The notes beneath the pieces were generated by a model, which saw nothing but the letters and a program-made list of their open reading frames with translations, ran no database searches and was not told where the DNA came from. DNA of 64,000 nt from Veronia nyctiphanis (GTDB taxonomy: Bacteria; Pseudomonadota; Gammaproteobacteria; Enterobacterales; Vibrionaceae): positions 351,368 through 415,367 of the forward strand of contig NZ_PEIB01000001.1 in the NCBI RefSeq assembly GCF_004116385.1, written 5' to 3'. How positions within the stretch are numbered: the stretch's first letter is position 1; each line of letters begins with the position of its first letter. Shown piece by piece: positions 9,517 to 18,771 of the stretch. The position numbers and the translations under genes were made by a program.

Positions 9517-11160
9517 CTACTGAGTGGCTGACTCAACATAAACCACTTTGCATTCAATACCGAGATGGTCGAAATAATTGAGCCATCTGATTTGATGATA
9601 TTGCAGACTATCACCGGGACCCTTGACCTCGATGAAGCAAGGTTTACCCTCCTTCACCATGAAAAGGTCTGGATGTCCTTTTCTATTCGCCCTCAGATCG
9701 AATAGCAGTCTTCGAAAACAACCAACCCATTGAGCCGAAGACAGCGAATTGATGGCCGCTGATAAAAGCTCTTCCGTTACATAATGCCAGTTGACCCAGT
9801 CATTACTGGTACCGTGTTTTTCCTTGTACACACCAAAAATATAATCGAGGCCATGCTGGGTTATTTGTCTAAAACGGCTCTCAAGCATGTCTTTGCGGGT
9901 CGAGGAAAAACTCTCGTGGTACATGTCACGGGGAGAGCGTTGGAAAGGGTTTAGAAATGCGCCCTCAACGGGGCTGAAGATGATATCCCAAAAGGTCAAA
10001 CCAAATACCGCATTAAGCAGTAAGTTTTCACTATACCAAGCCTGCCAGCCCTGCGATTGATAATATTCAGCAACAGTCAGTTCAACCGAGCGACCAATTG
10101 AGAGACTGACAGTTTCTGATTCAAACGCTGCTTTGATTTTCTCTGGGGCATTGATTTCAGTTTTTTTAGCCAACTGTCGTGCTATGCGGCCTGCTGTTTC
10201 TTGCTCGTCTTCATCAACGGGTGACTCAAGCATGTCTTTAACAATGTCGGCGGCCAATGCCAGTCTGTTTTGCTTTGTATAAATTCGGGCTAAACGCTCA
10301 CGAGCGGGTGGCAAGGCCGACTGTTGATAAAAAAGAACCGCATCATCTAATTGGCTCTGTCTCTCCAATTCGCGCCCAATCCGTGTTAACAGCCTTTGTC
10401 TCTTTCTTTCCATCGGCTGCCACTCAATTGTTTCGAAGGCAGTACTTGCCTGAACCGAAGAGGCTATACCTAAAATACACGGGATATCTTTGGCGGTTGT
10501 GGCGAGCCATAGTTGTTCAGAAAGTTCTGAAAGTGATAACCAATCCGTGATGTGTTTGCGTTGTCTGAAAAGACGGTAAGCCTTTGATATCTCGACGTCT
10601 TCGTATTGATGGATACCGAGATCGCTAAGAACAAACTGACTCAGATCCTGATGAGCATTGCCGAAAAACAACAATAAAAAGACAGGCATGATTTCCTGAT
10701 GGTGAAGCGCAATACACTGAAATGGCAAAGTCAACGTTGGTTTTGTTTCAAGTGCATAGTCTACGAATACTTGCTTCTTTTCTTGCTTTTTTAGTGGGCA
10801 ATCGCTGAGTAAGTTGACCAATTCGGGTTTGGTAAGAAGGTCACACGCCACTTCTGTAGCGGGTTGATTGGATAGACTAACAAAACCGACTCGCTCCAGT
10901 TCAGCCAGTGTTGCTGATAGATCTTTGATTTCAGAATATTTCAGTTTGTCTTCTCGAAACCAGATGCCACGACGAGAAAGTAAGCGAACTGTCAGTGCCT
11001 TTCCGTCTCGAGGCAGCATTTGAAAGCAATCAATCCATGCTTTTTCGTTTTCGTTCAAGAGATCGGTATACTGTTGCGCAACATACTCAATAAGGGTCAA
11101 AAAATTATTGAGATAATAAAAGTCCGGTAGTACTGGCGGCGGTGTTTTTTCTGTCGGCAT
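9517..11160 (-). CDS. FAN1-type VRR-NUC structure-specific nuclease
   Basis: 547 residues. The C-terminal VRR-NUC nuclease domain is clear at about residues 480-540: GHPDLF, then FIEVKGPGDSLQ, then QIRWL, giving the D...ExK metal site of the PD-(D/E)XK superfamily. The N-terminal part has the helical, winged-helix-like region of FAN1 (LLSRRGIWFREDKLKYSEI, about residues 58-76), and the middle is TPR-like (YYQSALPPARERLARIY). Bacterial FAN1 homologues cut 5' flaps and help repair interstrand crosslinks; this role is carried over from the family. It is the usual bacterial length. It is divergent from ydiJ and has no obvious operon partner. Confidence 0.88.
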   Translation of the reverse strand: MPTEKTPPPVLPDFYYLNNFLTLIEYVAQQYTDLLNENEKAWIDCFQMLPRDGKALTVRLLSRRGIWFREDKLKYSEIKDLSATLAELERVGFVSLSNQPATEVACDLLTKPELVNLLSDCPLKKQEKKQVFVDYALETKPTLTLPFQCIALHHQEIMPVFLLLFFGNAHQDLSQFVLSDLGIHQYEDVEISKAYRLFRQRKHITDWLSLSELSEQLWLATTAKDIPCILGIASSVQASTAFETIEWQPMERKRQRLLTRIGRELERQSQLDDAVLFYQQSALPPARERLARIYTKQNRLALAADIVKDMLESPVDEDEQETAGRIARQLAKKTEINAPEKIKAAFESETVSLSIGRSVELTVAEYYQSQGWQAWYSENLLLNAVFGLTFWDIIFSPVEGAFLNPFQRSPRDMYHESFSSTRKDMLESRFRQITQHGLDYIFGVYKEKHGTSNDWVNWHYVTEELLSAAINSLSSAQWVGCFRRLLFDLRANRKGHPDLFMVKEGKPCFIEVKGPGDSLQYHQIRWLNYFDHLGIECKVVYVESATQ

Positions 11161-11332
11161 GAGATGTTGAATACCGGGAAAATAAAAAGATAATGCAGTT
11201 TAACTGATAATTTACCGGGGTGAACCGCTTTCTAAGCAATCTTTGCTGGGGTAAAGTGAGAGAAACCTAAAAAATAATACGTTGTCAGTGGCCGTGGTAA
11301 CCCGCGGTCAGGTATCTGGCGCAGGAAGAGCA

Positions 11333-14300
11333 ATGTTACCAGCACTTACGCATCAACAAAGTATTGAACCCGTCGTTTTAGACTATCTTGCAGCACTCAA
11401 GGATGAAGGCTTCGCAGGAGATGTTGAAACGCATTATGCCAGCCGACTTGCCGTCGCAACTGATAACAGCGTTTATCAAATGTTGCCTCAGGCGGTGCTG
11501 TTACCTAAATCGATTGACGATTTGCAATTGCTGACGAGTGTCAGCCAGCGGCAAGCGTTCGGAGCGATCCGCTTCTCTCCACGCGGTGGCGGTACCGGCA
11601 CAAACGGACAGTCTCTTACCAAACACATTGTGGTTGATATGTCCCGTCACATGAACAAGGTACTTGAAGTTAATCCTGATGAGGGTTGGGTGAGAGTACA
11701 GGCGGGCGTAGTGAAAGATGCATTGAATGATGCACTTCGGCCGCATGGTTTCTTCTTTTCACCAGACCTGTCGACAAGTAACCGAGCGACAGTAGGTGGG
11801 ATGATCAATACCGATGCCTCGGGGCAGGGTTCACTCCGATACGGAAAAACCTCAGACCATGTGTTGTCGCTCAGCGCCGTTCTTGCTGATGGTTCGCGGC
11901 TAAATACCCAATCTTTATCCCCCGAAGAGCTGGAGCAATCTGCTCAAAAAGACGACTTTGCTGGCAACGCGCTGCGCAAAGTGGCTCAGATATGCCGTGA
12001 AAAAAGGCAGCAAATTGAGCAAAAATTCCCGCCGCTAAACCGTTTCTTGACTGGATATGATCTTAAGAACGCCTTTATCCCTGAAAAAGACACCTTCGAT
12101 ATAGGCCGTGTCTTGTGTGGTGCAGAGGGCTCCCTCGGCTTTATTGCTGAAGCGAAACTGAACATTACTCCAATCCCGAAAGTGCGGACGCTGGTTAATG
12201 TAAAGTATGACAGTTTTGATTCTGCGCTCCGCAATGCGCCCGTGATGGTGCAGGCTAATGCGCTGTCGGTGGAAACCATTGACTCGAGAGTGTTTAATCT
12301 TGCCCGTCAGGACATTGTTTGGAATACGGTTAAAGACTTGCTGACAGATGTGCCCGGCAAAGAAATGCAAGGTATCAACATCGTTGAGTTTGCAGGCGAT
12401 AACCCTGATGAAATTGAAAGCCAGATTAGCTCTTTGTGCCGACGTCTTGATGCTCTGATTGAAAACCAGCAGGGTGGCGTGATCGGCTATCAGGTGTGTG
12501 AAGACCTGGCGTCCATTAACCGTATTTACAATATGCGTAAAAAAGCGGTTGGCTTGTTGGGCGCGACAAAAGGTGCAGCCAAGCCTGTTGCATTTGCGGA
12601 AGACACCTGCGTACCGCCTGAAAACCTTGCTGATTTCATTCAAGAGTTTCGTTCGCTTTTGGATGGGCACAAACTCAACTACGGCATGTTTGGTCACGTC
12701 GATGCGGGTGTACTTCATGTTCGCCCTGCTCTGGATCTCTGTGATCCCAAACAAGAAGCTTAATGAGCACTATCTCTGATCAGGTGGTTGCGCTGGTGGC
12801 AAAATACGGCGGACTGATGTGGGGTGAACACGGTAAGGGCTTCCGCTCAGAATACGGGCCTGCTTTTTTCGGTGAAGAGCTGTTTGAAGAGCTACGTAAA
12901 GTCAAAGCTGCTTTTGACCCCGAAAACCGAATGAATCCGGGAAAGATTTGTACACCGTCTGACAGCAACGAAGAGCTGGTCAAGGTTAGTGCGGTGAAAC
13001 GCGGTACGTATGACCGCCAGATCCCGGTTGTTGTCCGTGACAGTTTCAGGCAAGCCATGGAGTGTAACGGCAACGGGTTATGCTTTAACTACGACACCAG
13101 TTCACCCATGTGTCCGTCAATGAAAATTACTTATGATAGACGTCACTCCCCGAAAGGGCGGGCAGGAATCGTCCGTGAGTGGTTACGTTTGTTGGCCGAG
13201 CAGGGCATTGACCCTGTTGTTATGGAACAGACGCTCCGTGATAAATCGCCAAGTGTTCGAACCATCATGGCGAGATTTAAAAATACTTGGTTAGTAGGCA
13301 AGCAGGAATACGATTTCTCGCACGAGGTGATGGATGCAATGAACGGCTGCCTTGCCTGTAAAGCCTGTGCCAGCCAGTGTCCTATCAAAGTTGACGTACC
13401 CAGTTTCCGTTCGCGTTTCATCAACCTTTATTACAGCCGCTATCAGCGTCCAGCGAAAGACTATCTGGTCGGGAATATTGAAAACCTGTTACCGCTGATG
13501 TCTAAGGCGCCGACTCTGGTCAACACAGTGACCCAAAGTGGGCTTGGCAAATCGCTGATTAAAAAAGCCATTGGGTATATTGACTCGCCAGCGTTGTCGA
13601 AACCGACGTTAAATAAGTCTCTCAGCGCGCTACCTGTCTCGCTTTTTGACCTTGATACACTCAGTTCTCTCTCAGACGACGAAAGAACAGAGTATGTGCT
13701 AATTGTGCAGGATCCCTTCACCAGTTTTTATGATGCCGAGTTAGTGGCTGATTTTATCCGTCTTGCTGACAAGTTGGGTAAAAAGCCTGTGCTCCTGCCA
13801 TTTAAACCCAATGGTAAGGCGCAACATGTTAAAGGTTTCCTGAGAGAGTTTGCTAAAACAGCTGGCTCAACCGCGGCTTTTCTCAGTCAAGTGGCGAAAT
13901 TGGGTATTCCTATGGTGGGTGTCGATTCCGCCTTGGTGCTCTGTTATCGCGATGAATACCGTGAGGTATTGGGCGAAACTGCAACGCCATTTGATGTGCT
14001 CACTGTTCAGGAATGGCTATCGCCATTGCTACCCGCGCTCCCACTCAGAGAAACTCGCGATGCGGATGCATGGCATTTACTTGCTCACTGCACCGAAAAG
14101 ACCAAATTGCCTGGAACGGAAGCTGACTGGAAAGCCATTTTTGCCCGCTTCGGTGTCAATATGAACGTGGTGTCTGTCGGTTGCTGTGGTATGGCGGGCA
14201 CCTATGGTCATGAGGCCGACAAGCTTGAAAACTCTCAAGGTATCTATGGTCTCAGTTGGCAACCCCAGTTGGAGAAACTGCCCGCTTCACGATGTATGGC

Positions 14301-14391
14301 AACGGGCTATTCGTGTCGCAGTCAGGTAAAACGTTTCGATGATACACATCTTCTCCACCCTCTTCAGGTGCTGCTCAAGCTACACAGCTAG
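11333..14391 (+). CDS. ydiJ: FAD-linked oxidase / Fe-S protein YdiJ, frame broken near 12762
   Basis: A D-2-hydroxyacid (2-hydroxyglutarate type) dehydrogenase fusion. The first half has the PCMH FAD-binding fold (RGGGTGTNGQSL), the FAD-oxidase C domain and GMFGHVDAGVLHVRPAL. The second half carries Cys clusters: CNGNGLCFNYDTSSPMCPS, CLACKACASQCP (4Fe-4S) and VGCCGMAGTYG (CCG domain). The first frame stops at CDPKQEA, and the continuation MSTISDQVVALVAKYGG begins one frame off. One missing T (GCTTAATG for GCTTTAATG) gives one 1019-residue protein, against 1018 in E. coli. The start ATG at 11333 has AGGAAGAG upstream and fits the E. coli N-terminus; a TTG at 11282 is less likely. Confidence 0.9.
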
Positions 14392-14410
14392 TTCTGCGAC
14401 ACACCTGTAG

Positions 14411-14446
14411 TAACAAAGGGATCTTCGGATCCCTTTGTTAATTTGG
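14411..14446 (+). terminator. Rho-independent terminator after ydiJ
   Basis: A 13-bp perfect stem (TAACAAAGGGATC) with loop TTCG, 20 bp after the ydiJ stop. The run after it is only ATTT, so termination may be moderate. Confidence 0.75.
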
Positions 14447-14559
14447 CGCTATTAATTCTGCAAAAGACTGATGCGTTGTCGCAACTATTAGGCGTTTGCT
14501 GACATCTCGATTGATACACTAGCGACAAGCTGGACATGACTGAGATGACGGGGGCAACC

Positions 14560-14964
14560 ATGGCTGCAATGAAACCACACATCACCTTTCATGGGCTTTG
14601 TCACGAAGCACTTTCCTTTTATCAAAAGGTCTGGGAGGGGGACATCAATAACCTCTCGACGTTTGATGAATCGCCCGTTGAATTCCCTAGTCACCTACTA
14701 GGAAAGGTGATGTATGCAGAATTTGATGCCGAAGAGATTAGCTTTCTCGCGTCTGATGGCGTGGAAGAAACGCTGTCTCATGGCTCCGGAGATATTGCTA
14801 TTCACGTATCGTTTTCCGAGCAGAAACGCCAGACGGCAATTTTTGCCGCACTGTCTGATGCGGGTGATGTATACATGCCTTTGGATAATACCTTTTGGAA
14901 TGTCAGATACGGTATTGTGACAGATAAATTTGGCATTCGCTGGATGTTGAGTTGCCCGCTCTAA
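14560..14964 (+). CDS. VOC-fold (PhnB/glyoxalase-like) protein
   Basis: 134 residues of the PhnB branch of the vicinal-oxygen-chelate superfamily: N-terminal ITFHGLCHEALSFYQKVW, middle SHGSGDIAIHVSFSE, and C-terminal FWNVRYGIVTDKFGIRWML, the typical DPFGxxW-like ending. PhnB proteins lack a settled function and are not the C-P lyase. The start is uncertain: the ATG at 14560 follows a G-rich stretch (GGGGGCAACC), with further candidates at 14536 and 14569. It stands alone. Confidence 0.85.
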   Translation: MAAMKPHITFHGLCHEALSFYQKVWEGDINNLSTFDESPVEFPSHLLGKVMYAEFDAEEISFLASDGVEETLSHGSGDIAIHVSFSEQKRQTAIFAALSDAGDVYMPLDNTFWNVRYGIVTDKFGIRWMLSCPL

Positions 14965-15112
14965 GCCGAGATGTACGCCTAATGTCTGCATACTTGATGT
15001 GAAGCATGATATTTTGTCTGTGTAATCACAAGACTGCTAATATTTGCCTGTATTGCGGGAGTAATGCGTTGTACTCTATTGATGTCTCTTTGAATATTGT
15101 CTGAGGTGTCAG

Positions 15113-15268
15113 TTGCTTAAAGTTGCCGTCATTGTACTGCTTGTCATTATCGGATTCTTTGCTGTTAGAGAGATGTCTGAAAAAGGGCAATCACGATTTG
15201 CTGTTGGCGTTGTTGCCGTTCTCGCTGCAGGTTTCATTTATGCTATCGTCTCCGAACTCGCAAGATAG
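15113..15268 (+). CDS. Small membrane protein (51 residues)
   Basis: A reading frame starting at a TTG preceded by GAGGTG at a good distance (4 bp). The product has two hydrophobic stretches, VAVIVLLVIIGFFAV (about residues 4-18) and FAVGVVAVLAAGFIYAIV (about 29-46), joined by a short charged loop (REMSEKGQSR). This looks like a two-helix membrane hairpin. I do not recognise the family. Support is the ribosome-binding site and the membrane pattern only; an upstream ATG in frame is absent. Confidence 0.5.
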   Translation: MLKVAVIVLLVIIGFFAVREMSEKGQSRFAVGVVAVLAAGFIYAIVSELAR

Positions 15269-15407
15269 CACATTCATCCTTTACCTCTTGTCGCCAGTTA
15301 ATTGACTCAGAGTCTTAATCTGGATTCAAAATAAAACAACGTTCCATTATTAGCGTGATAGGATAGTCCTCAAAATTTAGTGACTCTTTTATCGAAGTGG
15401 AACAAAA

Positions 15408-15986
15408 ATGAAGATAACGCGGTTATGCCCCTGCGTAATTTTGATAACAAGCTTGTCGGCTTCTGCAGATGATTTTTCTGGTTGGCATGTCAACGCAGGC
15501 GCTGGGTTGGTCTATTCAACCGTCAACAACAAAAGTTTTGAATCTCAAAGCACACCCGATGCTTTCAGCATCAGTGGCGGTTACCAGCTAAACCGCTTCA
15601 TTGGTGTAGAAGCCACTTTAATACACTATGGAAAAATGCAGGTCGACGGGTTCGAGGCAAGGCCACGTAGTCTTTCAATTTCAGCAAATCTAGGTTACGA
15701 ACTTGAAAACGGTATCAGGCCATTTATCTTGTTTGGTTACGGTGCATTCAAGCTGGGTCAGTCGGATTCACTGCTCCGTTATATAGCGGTTAACGATGAG
15801 GCTCGCACTCTCCATACTGGCTTCGGTGTGGAATATCAGCTGGAAAATGTGTATTTCCGTGTGAGCCAAGTCTTCGATAAAACCCGTTTGACAGCAGGTA
15901 TTGGTTTTTTTGAAGACAGTTTAAATGACAAGTTTTCCGATATCACCTTGGCGACCACTCAGTTAACAGTCGGATACCAGTTTTAG
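15408..15986 (+). CDS. Outer-membrane beta-barrel protein (OmpA-like)
   Basis: 192 residues. A signal peptide of about 20 residues ends in LSASA-D. The mature part alternates polar and hydrophobic residues as an eight-stranded barrel does (FSGWHVNAGAGLVYS, FIGVEATLIHYGKM, LTVGYQF) and ends in Phe, the usual sorting signal for the BAM machine. No OmpA peptidoglycan-binding domain follows. The function is unknown. It converges with the SDR gene, whose stop lies 2 bp further on. Confidence 0.8.
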   Translation: MKITRLCPCVILITSLSASADDFSGWHVNAGAGLVYSTVNNKSFESQSTPDAFSISGGYQLNRFIGVEATLIHYGKMQVDGFEARPRSLSISANLGYELENGIRPFILFGYGAFKLGQSDSLLRYIAVNDEARTLHTGFGVEYQLENVYFRVSQVFDKTRLTAGIGFFEDSLNDKFSDITLATTQLTVGYQF

Positions 15987-15987
15987 A

Positions 15988-16737
15988 CTACAAGCCACCG
16001 CTCACATCTAGGAAGCTGCCAGTGATAAAGCTTGCCTCTTTGGACGAGAGGTAGACAATGGCCGATGCCACCTCCTCAACGGTGCCGCCACGTTGAAGCG
16101 GAATATTGCTGGCTAACCGAGACACTCTGCCTGGCTCGCCGCCGTCGGCATGGATATCGGTATAGATTAATCCAGGACGAACAGCATTGACCCTTATTCC
16201 CAACGATGCGGCTTCTTTTGCAAGACCTACAGTCAGCGTATCAACCGCGCCTTTACTTGCTGCGTAATCAATATACTCGTTGGGTGATCCTGTTCGAGAG
16301 GCTCCAGATGATACATTGATAATCACACCTCCCTGACCACCATTTTTCGTCGACATTCGCTTGATAGCCTCACGACAACAGAGGAATGTCCCTGCCACGT
16401 TTACCGTCATGACCTTGTTAAACCGATCGAGAGTCATGTCTGCGAGGGGAGACTGGGCAAAGAGAATACCAGCATTGTTTACCAGTAAATCCAGTGGCTC
16501 TGGCCGTGCATCGAGCTTAGCGAAAAGCTGTTGGACTTCCTTTTCCGATGAAATATCGGCTGACAGACTGAACGCATTCCCGCCTCGGCGCTGAATCTCC
16601 TCGACAACGTTCTCAGCAGCTTCCCGTTGACGAAGATAATTAACACAGACAAGGTACCCCTTCGATGCCAGCTGTAATGCGGTTTCGGCACCTATTCCTC
16701 TACTGGCACCTGTGACTAAGGCTAATAACTGGGTCAT
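15988..16737 (-). CDS. Short-chain dehydrogenase/reductase
   Basis: 249 residues, classical SDR: TGASRGIG (NAD(P) binding, residues 9-16), NNAG at about 90, catalytic Ser in INVSSGAS, then YIDYAASK (Tyr and Lys). It closely resembles the FabG/glucose-1-dehydrogenase group, and the final SGSFLDVSGGL is also typical. The substrate is unknown. It lies 53 bp downstream of the first crotonase gene on the same strand, so the three genes 15988-18454 may be read together. Confidence 0.88.
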   Translation of the reverse strand: MTQLLALVTGASRGIGAETALQLASKGYLVCVNYLRQREAAENVVEEIQRRGGNAFSLSADISSEKEVQQLFAKLDARPEPLDLLVNNAGILFAQSPLADMTLDRFNKVMTVNVAGTFLCCREAIKRMSTKNGGQGGVIINVSSGASRTGSPNEYIDYAASKGAVDTLTVGLAKEAASLGIRVNAVRPGLIYTDIHADGGEPGRVSRLASNIPLQRGGTVEEVASAIVYLSSKEASFITGSFLDVSGGL

Positions 16738-16790
16738 ATCCGCCCCTAAATTCAGATAGTAGGGGCGACGCTAGCTTAGATGATGATGCT

Positions 16791-17597
16791 TCACCACCAA
16801 GATTGACGTTTTATGTAGGGTTTATCGGGAGATTTTGTTGCTCTTGCGACGGCAATCTTCTGATTCTTACTGGCAAACATCGCGAGCTGATAAATAGTCT
16901 CCCTCGCAAGCAATGATCTTGTACTAGCGCTCCAGCTTTTGTGCGTCGTATATTTGATCGCCGCCGCCGCATCTGGTGAGATGTTTTTCACCTTGTCGAC
17001 CAATGCCATCGCCTCTTCCATCGGGTCATCACATGCTTGCGTAACAAGGCCATACTTCTCTGCTTTATCAGCAGAAATAACCTCTGAAGTCAGTGTCAGT
17101 TCGTGAGCCCTATCCCGGCTTACAATGTTGCGAAGCATTTCTAGGCCGGCCATATCTGGTATCAATCCCCACTTGGATTCCATGATAGCGAACTTGGCGT
17201 TTTTACTGCAAAAGCGCATATCTGTGCCGAGAGCTATATTCATGCCTCCGCCGTAACATACCCCTTCAATGACAGCAATGACTGGGACGGGCAGGCGTTG
17301 CCAGCCAATGGAGACTTTTTGTGCGAGGTTCGCGTCTCCCGGCAGCCATTTGAAAAGAAGCTTTAAAACATTGGCGGGTTTGCTTGCTACACCTTGCACG
17401 TCAAGACCTGAGCAAAAGTTGCCGCCTTCACCACTTAGTATCACTGCTCGGACATTTTTTTCCTTTTTCAGGAGCTTTTGAACCTTAACGATTTCGGTGA
17501 AGGACTCGAAAGACAGTGCATTATATTTTTCCGGGCGATTAAATGTCACAAAGGCGACGTCGTCTTCGATGTGCCATTTTAGGTAATTCCATTCCAC
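16791..17597 (-). CDS. Enoyl-CoA hydratase/isomerase family protein (crotonase), copy 1
   Basis: 268 residues, crotonase fold. Oxyanion-hole segments are GEGGNFCSGLDV (about residues 56-67) and GVCYGGGMNIALG (about 112-124). The MESKWGLIPDMAG segment carries a Glu at the usual catalytic place and resembles the dienoyl-CoA isomerase branch. The N-terminal NRPEKYNALS is classical. It is homologous along its length to the next gene (17645-18454), including the odd tail ...PYIKRQSWW / ...KYVPRQRWW, so the pair arose by tandem duplication. The exact CoA substrate cannot be read. Confidence 0.88.
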   Translation of the reverse strand: MEWNYLKWHIEDDVAFVTFNRPEKYNALSFESFTEIVKVQKLLKKEKNVRAVILSGEGGNFCSGLDVQGVASKPANVLKLLFKWLPGDANLAQKVSIGWQRLPVPVIAVIEGVCYGGGMNIALGTDMRFCSKNAKFAIMESKWGLIPDMAGLEMLRNIVSRDRAHELTLTSEVISADKAEKYGLVTQACDDPMEEAMALVDKVKNISPDAAAAIKYTTHKSWSASTRSLLARETIYQLAMFASKNQKIAVARATKSPDKPYIKRQSWW

Positions 17598-17644
17598 GCG
17601 TTTTCTCCCTTAAATGTATTGATATGCATCTTATGATGCTGGGC

Positions 17645-18454
17645 TTACCACCATCTCTGTCTGGGAACGTATTTTTTACTGGGATCTTTTCGGTTTCTTT
17701 CAATCGCAATGCGCCAGTTCTTACTAATTATCATAGCGATCTGGTAGAAAGTCTCGCGCGTGAGCAGCAGTGCCGTTGAGCTGCTCCAGCTTTTGTGCGT
17801 ACTGAATTTGATTGCTGCTGTTGCATCGGGCGAACGCTCAATAATTTTGTTTGCCATTTTTTGAGCTTCGGCCATCGGGTCGACACTGATACGCGTTATC
17901 AAGCCGATTTCTTTGGCTTTCTGCGCCGGGATTTCTTGTCCTGTATGGATAAGCTCCAGCGCCACGTCTTTAGATACAAGACCACGCAGTGTATCCAGCC
18001 CCGCCATATCGGGCAGCATACCCCAGCGAACTTCCATAATCCCTAGTTTGGCGTCGGGTGTGGTATAGCGCATGTCACAGCCCAGCGCCACGTTCATTGC
18101 CGCACCGAAGCAGACTCCCTCAATCACTGCGATGACGGGGACAGGCATTCTCTGCCAGCCAATACAGACGCGCTGCGCCATATTTGCCCGCCATGGAAAC
18201 CATTTGAAGCCAACTTTAAAAAAGTTGATCGATTTTCCCATCATGCTGTAGATATCAATGCCAGAGCTAAAATTGCCACCTGCGCCTTTCAAAATGACGA
18301 CACGGAGCGAACGCTGTTTGTTTAGATATTTTTGAACCTTATCGATTTCACAGAAAAGTTCGTAATTCATTGCGTTGAACTTTTCAGGTCGATTTAAGGT
18401 AACAACTGCAACACCATTATGGTCGATATTTAGAGTCAGATATTGCCAATACAT
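17645..18454 (-). CDS. Enoyl-CoA hydratase/isomerase family protein (crotonase), copy 2
   Basis: 269 residues, paralogue of the 16791-17597 gene. Motifs are NRPEKFNAMN, GAGGNFSSGIDI, GVCFGAAMNVALG and MEVRWGMLPDMAG. The second oxyanion segment reads GAAMN where copy 1 has GGGMN, so substrate or activity may have shifted. Start ATG at 18454. It is separated from copy 1 by 47 bp. The function is family-level only. Confidence 0.88.
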   Translation of the reverse strand: MYWQYLTLNIDHNGVAVVTLNRPEKFNAMNYELFCEIDKVQKYLNKQRSLRVVILKGAGGNFSSGIDIYSMMGKSINFFKVGFKWFPWRANMAQRVCIGWQRMPVPVIAVIEGVCFGAAMNVALGCDMRYTTPDAKLGIMEVRWGMLPDMAGLDTLRGLVSKDVALELIHTGQEIPAQKAKEIGLITRISVDPMAEAQKMANKIIERSPDATAAIKFSTHKSWSSSTALLLTRETFYQIAMIISKNWRIAIERNRKDPSKKYVPRQRWW

Positions 18455-18771
18455 GGTTTATTTCCCAAACTGGTCTGTCCAGATAAGGACGTTATCACAT
18501 CTCAGAGAGGGCAGTAAAACACCTGTTTGAATTATCTGCATGAAATGGGTTTTGAAGAGGCAAGTAGCAAGAAATTACGCTGTTATGTGACGAAAGTTCA
18601 TTTCTATGAAGGAAGTCTACATTTCAGTTTTATGTTTAATAAATGATTCAATAAGACTGTGTTCTGCATAATAAACATGATCAATATCTCATTAATTTTT
18701 TGATATAGGTATCATTTAGGCCATGCTTAATATTCTCATTGTCTCTAGTGTCGGGGGATGTTTAGCTACCT
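18455..18771. other. Intergenic region, divergent promoters
   Basis: About 317 bp between divergent genes (crotonase leftward, secreted protein rightward). AT-rich and presumably holding both promoters. I see no gene and no named operator. Confidence 0.4.
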
